From Akkermansia sp. (GTDB lineage Bacteria; Verrucomicrobiota; Verrucomicrobiia; Verrucomicrobiales; Akkermansiaceae), in assembly GCA_017521405.1 (NCBI GenBank), contig JAFXCP010000005.1, forward strand, positions 1-64,000: 64,000 bases of DNA, read 5' to 3'. Made by a program: the position numbers and the translations under genes. Every line of letters begins with the position of its first letter. Position 1 is the stretch's first letter. The notes below the pieces were generated by a model. It did not search any database. It was not told where the DNA came from and saw nothing but the letters and a program-made list of their open reading frames with translations. Of this stretch, positions 63,765-64,000 are shown one piece after another.

Positions 63765-63977
63765 TCAGTGTTCCTGATTAGCCTGTCGGATGTCCTCTAA
63801 AGCTGCAATAAAATCATCCAAAATTTCTGCCGGAACCATAATACGGTCTCTGTTGGAACTCACTTTTTCGGTGATGCGAACCACGCGACCGCGCGCATTG
63901 CTCTTGAGATCAATAAAGAAGGTTTTGCGGTCCGTAATGATTTTCTCGGTGCAGATAATATCGTCGTCCACGTTCAT
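63765..63977 (-). CDS. PUR-alpha-like DNA/RNA-binding protein (DUF3276)
   Basis: 70 residues beginning MNVDDDIICTEKIITDRKTFF, with core IDLKSNARGRVVRITEKV and end PAEILDDFIAALEDIRQ. It fits the bacterial single PUR repeat family (DUF3276), seen in Bacteroidetes, Spirochaetes and Verrucomicrobia, which dimerise and bind single-stranded DNA or RNA. Length is standard for the compact members. The gene ends 158 bp downstream of the GT4 gene on the same strand and its upstream context lies beyond the window. Confidence 0.88.
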   Translation of the reverse strand: MNVDDDIICTEKIITDRKTFFIDLKSNARGRVVRITEKVSSNRDRIMVPAEILDDFIAALEDIRQANQEH

Positions 63978-64000
63978 AATCGTTGTGTTGAGTGTTGAAA

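Noticed and set aside
1-64000. tRNA, rRNA, CRISPR arrays, insertion sequences and prophage genes
   Set aside because: Intergenic stretches were read for cloverleaf patterns, regularly spaced repeats, transposase motifs and phage genes; none was convincing. A tool such as tRNAscan or Infernal would be decisive.

Overview
The window looks like a chromosomal segment of a Gram-negative member of the Verrucomicrobiota, most likely an Akkermansia-like gut lineage. Pointers to this are a secreted protein ending in a verrucomicrobial PEP-CTERM tail (PEPATATL, hydrophobic stretch, RRRR), an LPS export and lipid A gene set, a MurC-MurB fusion, a GH57/GT4 glycogen-type pair, a PUR-alpha-like DUF3276 protein and a secreted SGNH esterase of the kind used on host glycans. 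Base composition is close to even. No rRNA, tRNA, insertion sequence, phage, plasmid origin or CRISPR array was seen. The genus is an inference; the phylum is fairly safe.

Layout. 1-9.5 kb: a 5'-truncated secreted esterase, an LptF/LptG permease, the c-di-AMP synthase cdaA with a tiny CdaR-like partner, bioD, tlyA, a Pro/Ala-rich lipoprotein, OsmC-like and old-yellow-enzyme-like proteins and a MerR regulator coupled to a 42-residue membrane protein. 9.6-22.3 kb: metG, a phosphate transporter, ilvD with a peptide-type transporter and an ankyrin protein, ruvA with a squalene/phytoene synthase-like gene, and carA-purA. 22.4-26.6 kb: a YqjD/YqjE/YqjK-like envelope trio, then a sugar activation and glycan operon led by a nucleotidyltransferase-GHMP kinase fusion. 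26.6-33.8 kb: thrS, infC, ilvE, Nudix, tal-galE and the PEP-CTERM protein. 33.8-34.3 kb: an AT-rich divergent control region with three copies of a 29-bp palindrome. 34.3-46.5 kb: a second sugar epimerase, a SWIM protein, SufT, an acyltransferase-GT9 fusion operon carrying homopolymer tracts, a D,D-carboxypeptidase, an aspartate aminotransferase, two histidine-rich exported proteins, hemB, an EEP phosphatase and a Sel1 lipoprotein. 46.5-64 kb: rnr, a PP2C phosphatase, sod-hdeD, a degenerate NadE-like protein, lptD, an OlsA/OlsB-type fusion, murCB-ddl-ftsQ, the GH57-GT4 pair and the PUR-alpha protein.

Much of the window serves the cell envelope: peptidoglycan (murCB, ddl, ftsQ, dacA), LPS (lptD, lptF/G, the LpxL-like/GT9 fusion), aminolipid synthesis and sugar nucleotide supply (galE, epimerase, mini-Fkp-like fusion, mannose-6-phosphate isomerase-like cupin). 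Promoters are recognisable by eye as TTGCYT or TTGAAN/TTGACN, 16-18 bp, then often TGC-TAGAAT. Many sit only 6-9 bp before the ATG, so several genes probably make leaderless mRNAs.

The most striking finding is a set of intact genes whose products keep the fold of a known enzyme but have lost key catalytic residues: CarA (Cys, His and Glu of the glutaminase triad), a NadE-like protein (both active sites), an OYE-like protein (His/Asn/Tyr triad), GH57 (nucleophile Glu), and less severely BioD (Lys37) and OsmC (second Cys). All family assignments come from motif recognition by reading, not from database searches.
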